From Acidimicrobiales bacterium (GTDB lineage Bacteria; Actinomycetota; Acidimicrobiia; Acidimicrobiales; MedAcidi-G1), in the NCBI GenBank assembly GCA_016845305.1, contig JAERSW010000119.1:1-44731 (forward strand): a stretch of 44,731 nt of DNA, read 5' to 3'. Under the pieces are notes generated by a model, which saw only the letters and a list, made by a program, of their open reading frames with translations, did no database searches and was not told where the DNA came from. Shown piece after piece: positions 43,190 through 44,731 of the stretch (its first letter is position 1; each line of letters begins with the position of its first letter). Position numbers and translations under genes: made by a program.

Positions 43190-44731
43190 TCAGCGTCGGA
43201 GGCGGGTGACGAGGGAGCGGGCCTCGTCGACGCCGAGACGGGCGGCCACGGCCACGTAGACGAGGCCCGCCCCGCCGACGGCGACCACCGCGTCGACCAC
43301 CTGGGGGAGGCCCCCGGTGGCCCACCGCAGGAGCACGGCGACGGCGACCGAGGCGGCCACCGGCACGGCCAGGGCCCCCAGCACCGTCGAGGGTCCGTCC
43401 ACCACGGGCAGGCGCCGGCGCACCCGGCGGGACAGGAGGGCCAGCTCGACCCACGCCGCGACTGCCGAACCGAGGGCCAGCCCGACGGCGCCGAGGTGGG
43501 GGTCAGGCGAACCGGACCGGACCCCGGCCGACAGCGGGCCGAACCATCCGGCGTCGACCATCGAGATGACGTCACCCCCGTGGACGGTCAGGCGGTCGAA
43601 CGGGAACATGGCCACCAGGCCGATCCCGGCGGCCAGCGACACCCGGAGGGCGGCCAGACGGGCCGGGCCGGCCGTGTCGCCCAGGGCGTACAGGGTGTTC
43701 TGGTGGATCCTGGCCGAGGCCACGGCCGGGAGGCCCAGGGCGTAGGCGGCCAGCACCAGGGCCACGGCCCGGCCGTCGTCGCCGTCGAAGGCACCCCAGC
43801 CGAACAGGGCGTCCACGATGGTCTCGCCGAGGACCAGGTAGGCGACCGTGGCGAAGCTGATGAAGAAGGCGGTGCGTCGTCGGGCCGCCATCGACGTGGC
43901 GGCCACCTCGGCGGCCTCGGGGGTGCGGGACATGGCGGGCAGCGATGCGGCGGCCACGCTGGTGGCGAAGAGGGCGACCGGCAGGCCGTAGAGCATCTGG
44001 GCCGAGAGCAGGCCGGCCACCGCTCCGGTGGCCAGCATCGACGCCAGCACCAGGTCGAGGTAGCCGGACAGTTGGACCACGCCCCGCCCGAGGACGGCCG
44101 GTCCGAAGCGGCGGCGGACGTCGGCCACCCGCTCGTCGCCCCGCCCCACGGTGCGCCCCAGTAGCGGCCGGACCTCCGGGGCGAGGCGCCACACGGCCAC
44201 CGCCTGGACGCCGAACTGGAGGGCGCCGCCGGCCACCAGGCCCCAGGCCAGGCCGGTGGCCGCGTCGCGGGGTGACCAGTCGCCGACCAGGGCGGCCACG
44301 AGGACGGCGGCCTGGGCGGCGTTCCAGAGCACCGGCGCCACGTAGGGCAGGAAGAACCGGCCGTGGCTGTTGAGCACGCCCAGGCACCACGCCGAGAGCA
44401 CCAGCAGGCCGAGGCCCCCGGTGGTGATGCGCAGCAGGTCGACGGTCAGGTCGAGTCGTGCGCCCTCGAACCCGGGGGCCAGCAGGGTGGCCAGCGGCTC
44501 GGCGGCCACGATGGCGACCAGCACCAGGACGCCGGCCACCACGGTGAGCAGGCCGGCCACCGCGGCGGCCACCCGCCCGGCCTCCTCCCGGCGTCCCTCG
44601 CCCAGCAGGCGGCTGTAGACGGGGATGAACGAGGCCGACAGCGAACCCTCGCCGAGGAGGTTCTGGAGCAGGTTGGGGATGCGCAACGCGGCGGCGAAGG
44701 CGTCGGCGGCCGGACCGAGGGCCAGCACGGA
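43190..44731 (-). CDS. murJ: Lipid II flippase MurJ (N-terminus cut by window edge)
   Basis: The C-terminal 513 residues of a MurJ/MviN membrane protein with about 13-14 hydrophobic segments, which flips lipid II outward. ADAFAAALRIPNLLQNLLGEGSLSASFIPVYSRLL near the cut end is the family's hallmark first helices and loop. Further marks are LSGYLDLVLASML, PVALFATSVAAASLPAMSR and ARIHQNTLYALGD. The reading frame is open to the last base; perhaps 20-60 residues are missing. It ends convergently with proB after 34 nt. A near-duplicate 17-bp segment (43151-43167 and 43175-43191) covers both stop codons. In many actinobacteria murJ lies near the replication origin instead. Confidence 0.93.
   Translation of the reverse strand, partial: SVLALGPAADAFAAALRIPNLLQNLLGEGSLSASFIPVYSRLLGEGRREEAGRVAAAVAGLLTVVAGVLVLVAIVAAEPLATLLAPGFEGARLDLTVDLLRITTGGLGLLVLSAWCLGVLNSHGRFFLPYVAPVLWNAAQAAVLVAALVGDWSPRDAATGLAWGLVAGGALQFGVQAVAVWRLAPEVRPLLGRTVGRGDERVADVRRRFGPAVLGRGVVQLSGYLDLVLASMLATGAVAGLLSAQMLYGLPVALFATSVAAASLPAMSRTPEAAEVAATSMAARRRTAFFISFATVAYLVLGETIVDALFGWGAFDGDDGRAVALVLAAYALGLPAVASARIHQNTLYALGDTAGPARLAALRVSLAAGIGLVAMFPFDRLTVHGGDVISMVDAGWFGPLSAGVRSGSPDPHLGAVGLALGSAVAAWVELALLSRRVRRRLPVVDGPSTVLGALAVPVAASVAVAVLLRWATGGLPQVVDAVVAVGGAGLVYVAVAARLGVDEARSLVTRLRR

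Overview
The window reads as chromosomal DNA of a high-GC actinobacterium. The best guess is the class Acidimicrobiia; this is inferred from gene content and style, since no 16S rRNA is present. Supporting signs are very high GC with strong third-position bias, many GTG starts, a RamB-type regulator next to the glyoxylate-shunt genes, actinobacterial gene order around tig-clpP-clpX, folC-ndk and rng-rplU-rpmA-obg-proB, and many TANNNT -10 boxes placed 6-9 nt before a start codon, which suggests leaderless mRNAs. I found 40 protein genes and 4 tRNA genes. I saw no rRNA, transposase, integrase, phage gene or CRISPR array, and no gene-free stretch longer than 300 bases.

Region 1 (1-13.6 kb) is metabolic. 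It holds tRNA-Lys and tRNA-His, a DauA-like D-amino-acid dehydrogenase, tRNA-Arg and a SAM methyltransferase. A leftward operon follows: Baeyer-Villiger-type monooxygenase, luciferase-like monooxygenase, 4-oxalocrotonate-tautomerase-like enzyme, alpha/beta hydrolase. It looks like a ring-cleavage or ketone catabolic module. Then come the ribosome-rescue factor ArfB, a cell-wall amidase, the glyoxylate shunt (malate synthase then isocitrate lyase, leftward), a divergent RamB-like regulator, and a cyclic-nucleotide-type phosphodiesterase.

Region 2 (13.6-18.4 kb) is the most unusual. Two short gene strings encode only enzymes of 'modification removal' type: a Cys-phosphatase translationally coupled to an ADP-ribosylglycohydrolase, then a second Cys-phosphatase (with an unrecognised C-terminal domain) coupled to a histone-deacetylase-fold hydrolase, followed by a glutamine-amidotransferase-like protein of unknown function. 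Key active-site residues appear intact in the first four. The upstream regions carry palindromes, a hairpin against a ribosome binding site, and an 18-bp purine-rich tandem repeat. This is the best candidate for an undescribed system; its substrate cannot be read from the sequence.

Region 3 (18.4-22.9 kb) is a four-gene operon with 4-nt overlaps throughout: aldehyde dehydrogenase, AA_synth/DUF1185 protein, alpha/beta hydrolase, aldehyde dehydrogenase.

Region 4 (22.9-44.7 kb) is housekeeping: tig-clpP-clpX, folC, ndk, the elongation cluster mreB-mreC-mreD-mrdA-rodA, a radical SAM pair, an RNase E/G, ribosomal proteins L21 and L27, a dGTPase on the opposite strand, obg-proB, and murJ cut by the window edge. 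proA does not follow proB here.
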